Assembly: GCA_963781155.1 (NCBI GenBank)
Contig: CAWAEC010000011.1
Coordinates: forward strand, 682,001 to 746,000
Direction of reading: 5' to 3'
DNA length: 64,000 bases
Source: PALSA-693 sp963781155
GTDB lineage: Bacteria; Actinomycetota; Acidimicrobiia; Acidimicrobiales; Palsa-688
Shown: piece by piece, positions 62,629 through 64,000 of the stretch
How positions within the stretch are numbered: position 1 is the first letter of the stretch
Layout of the letters: every line of letters begins with the position of its first letter
Position numbers and translations under genes: made by a program
The notes under the pieces: model-generated
What the model saw: only the letters and a program-made list of their open reading frames with translations
The model's database searches: none
Told to the model about the DNA's origin: nothing

Positions 62629-63826
62629 CGAGCCCGGGTCCATCAGCCTGGTCGGCGTGCACGGCGGGCGCGGCTTCGGCCCCGACGCCGACGCCACCCT
62701 GGCCCGGGCCACCGTGCTGGTCGGCGCACCCCGACACCTGGCCGCCCTGCCGGCCGCCCTTCCGGGAACGCGGGTGGAGCTCGCCGGCCCCCTCGACCAG
62801 GCCCTCGAGCACGCCCAGCGCCAGCGGGAGCGCGGCCAACACGTCTGCCTGGTGGTCTCGGGCGACCCCGGCTTTTTCGGGCTGGCCCGCCTGGCCCGAG
62901 CCCGGCTCGGAACGGGCGCGGTCACGATCCACCCAGCCCCCTCGTCGGTGGCTCTGGCCTTCGCCCGAGCCGGCCTGTCCTGGGACGACGCAGTGGTGGT
63001 GTCTGCCCACGGACGGCCACTCGAGGCCGCCCTCGACGCGGTGCTGGCGCACCCCAAGGTGGCGATCCTCACGTCGCCGGACCACCCGCCCCAGACGGCC
63101 GGCCGAGCCCTCCTGGCCCGGGGCTGCCCGCCGCGAGACGTGACGGTGGCCAGCCGGCTGGCGGAACCCGACGAACGCGTGTGGTGCGGCGCGCTGGACG
63201 AGTTGGCCGCCGGCGACTTCGATCCGCTCTCCGTCGTCCTCTGCACCGTCCCCGATCCCGCACTGTCCGCCCGCCGCGACCCGGTCTGGGCCTGGGGCCT
63301 CCCCGACGACCGCTACCAGCACCGGGGCGGGATGATCACCAAGGCCGAGGTCCGGGCTGTGGCGTTGGGGAAGCTGCGCCTCCCCGCCGCCGGCGTGTTG
63401 TGGGACATCGGAGCCGGGTCGGGCTCGGTCGCCGCCGAGTGCGCTCGCCTTTCCCCCGGCCTGCGGGTGTTCGCGGTCGAGCGCCGCCCCGACGACGTGG
63501 CCCGCCTGCAAGCCAACCTGGCCGGCACCGGGGCCACGGTCGTGGCCGGCGCCGCCCCCCAGGCCCTGACCGGCTTGCCGGATCCCGACCGCATCTTCGT
63601 CGGCGGCGGCGGGCTCGATGTCCTCGACACCGCCCTGGCCAGGCTGCGCGCCGGGGGCTCGGCGGTGGCCACGTACGCGGCCGTCGACCGGGCCGCGGCG
63701 GGGGCCGCCCGGCTCGGGCATGTGGTTCAGGTCGCCATCAGCCGCGGGGTACCGGTCGGCAGTGAGGGATCGCTGCGCCTGCAGGCCGACAACCCGGTGT
63801 TCGTCTGCTGGGGGCCGCAGGAGTGA
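62621..63826 (+). CDS. cobL: Precorrin-6Y C5,15-methyltransferase/decarboxylase (CbiE-CbiT fusion)
   Basis: Bifunctional enzyme of 401 residues. The CbiE half (ISLVGVHGGRGFGPDADATL, VCLVVSGDPGFFGLARLARA, IHPAPSSVALAFARAGLSWD) methylates C5. The CbiT half (RGGMITKAEVRAVALGKLRL, VLWDIGAGSGSVAAECARLS, VFAVERRPDD, RIFVGGGG) methylates C15 and decarboxylates the acetate at C12. The join is near residue 210. GTG 62621 is 8 bases inside cbiD. Also known as cbiET. Confidence 0.95.
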   Translation: MDDEPGSISLVGVHGGRGFGPDADATLARATVLVGAPRHLAALPAALPGTRVELAGPLDQALEHAQRQRERGQHVCLVVSGDPGFFGLARLARARLGTGAVTIHPAPSSVALAFARAGLSWDDAVVVSAHGRPLEAALDAVLAHPKVAILTSPDHPPQTAGRALLARGCPPRDVTVASRLAEPDERVWCGALDELAAGDFDPLSVVLCTVPDPALSARRDPVWAWGLPDDRYQHRGGMITKAEVRAVALGKLRLPAAGVLWDIGAGSGSVAAECARLSPGLRVFAVERRPDDVARLQANLAGTGATVVAGAAPQALTGLPDPDRIFVGGGGLDVLDTALARLRAGGSAVATYAAVDRAAAGAARLGHVVQVAISRGVPVGSEGSLRLQADNPVFVCWGPQE

Positions 63827-63830
63827 GCCG

Positions 63831-64000
63831 GTGAGCCAGGCGACTTCGGGCCGGGTGCTGTGCTGCTCGGTCACGGCCGCCGGGGCGGCCATCGCCCGGC
63901 GCCTGCCGTTCGAGCACCAGGCCGGCCGCCTGGCCGAAACCGTCCGGGCCGAGTGGAGCTCGCTCGACGGGCTGGTCGTGATCGGGGCGGTGGGCATGGC
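63831..64000 (+). CDS. cbiG: Probable cobalt-precorrin-5A hydrolase CbiG, cut by window end
   Basis: Only 56 codons are visible. VLCCSVTAAGAAIARRLPFE and LAETVRAEWSSLDGLVVIGA with VGMA match the N-terminal CbiG domain, which opens the lactone ring and releases acetaldehyde in the cobalt-early route. GTG 63831 is 4 bp after cobL. In actinobacteria it may be fused to CbiH/CobJ, which would lie beyond the window. Confidence 0.7.
   Translation, partial: MSQATSGRVLCCSVTAAGAAIARRLPFEHQAGRLAETVRAEWSSLDGLVVIGAVGM

Overview
The window is very GC-rich, gene-dense bacterial chromosome with many GTG starts and overlapping stop/start codons. Mycothiol synthase (mshD), a proteasome activator ending in GTYL (bpa), an ANTAR response regulator, a DnaE1-type replicase, a fabD-fabH-acpP-fabF locus and a menaquinone gene set all point to an actinobacterium. 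The sum fits a deep-branching class such as Acidimicrobiia, but that placement is inference. No IS element, prophage, integrase, rRNA or CRISPR array was seen.

Layout. 0-8 kb: polA (minus, C-terminus cut by the window start), a DtxR/MntR-family regulator, an agmatinase-family ureohydrolase, an ANTAR regulator, a small coiled-coil protein and an OmpR-type two-component pair. 8-12.3 kb: tRNA-Leu(CAA), then fabD-fabH-acpP-fabF, with FabD carrying a lipoyl-like C-terminal domain. 12.3-17.2 kb: peroxiredoxin, aquaporin, UbiB kinase and TypA. 17.2-20.8 kb: a cassette of circularly permuted ATP-grasp, alpha-E protein and transglutaminase. 20.8-23.5 kb: YqgE, glucose dehydrogenase and an AbiEi/DUF559 protein. 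23.6-36.5 kb (all minus): one long his/trp run, hisD-C-B-H-A-F, a Cpn10 paralogue, hisI, trpE, ygfZ, a lipoprotein, then trpC-F-B-A. hisG, hisE, trpD and trpG are not here. 36.5-38.6 kb: a 69-residue protein, endonuclease III and mshD. 38.6-47.2 kb: rlmN, a membrane protein, a MaoC dehydratase and the menaquinone genes menG, menF, menD, menH, menA and menE, all broken by many small indels. 47.2-51.5 kb: an epoxide-hydrolase-like protein, a DUF255 thioredoxin-fold protein and two unknown proteins. 51.5-57 kb: dnaE, bpa and an alkaline-phosphatase-superfamily protein. 57-64 kb: an Rrf2 regulator facing a cobalt-early cobalamin cluster (cbiX, then cbiA, cbiL, cbiF, cbiD, cbiET, cbiG), with cbiG cut by the window end.

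How the genes work together. The his/trp run makes two aromatic amino acids from shared phosphoribosyl chemistry. The men genes convert chorismate to menaquinone. The cbi genes build the corrin ring by the route marked by CbiX, CbiD and CbiG. The fab genes form the type II fatty-acid elongation core. bpa implies that a proteasome exists elsewhere in the genome.

Reading quality. Many genes need one or more single-base corrections to restore the family sequence, often in G/C runs (seen most clearly in trpB, rlmN, dnaE and the hydrolase). These look like consensus errors rather than decay. They are listed gene by gene, because predicted proteins from 38.6-47.2 kb cannot be taken at face value.

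Most worth a second look: the ribbon-helix-helix/CbiL fusion; the FabD lipoyl-like fusion; two unrelated genes (speB, bpa) whose stop codons sit in 16-bp tandem arrays that place TAG in all three frames; and the ATP-grasp/alpha-E/transglutaminase cassette. No wholly new multi-gene system could be shown from sequence alone.
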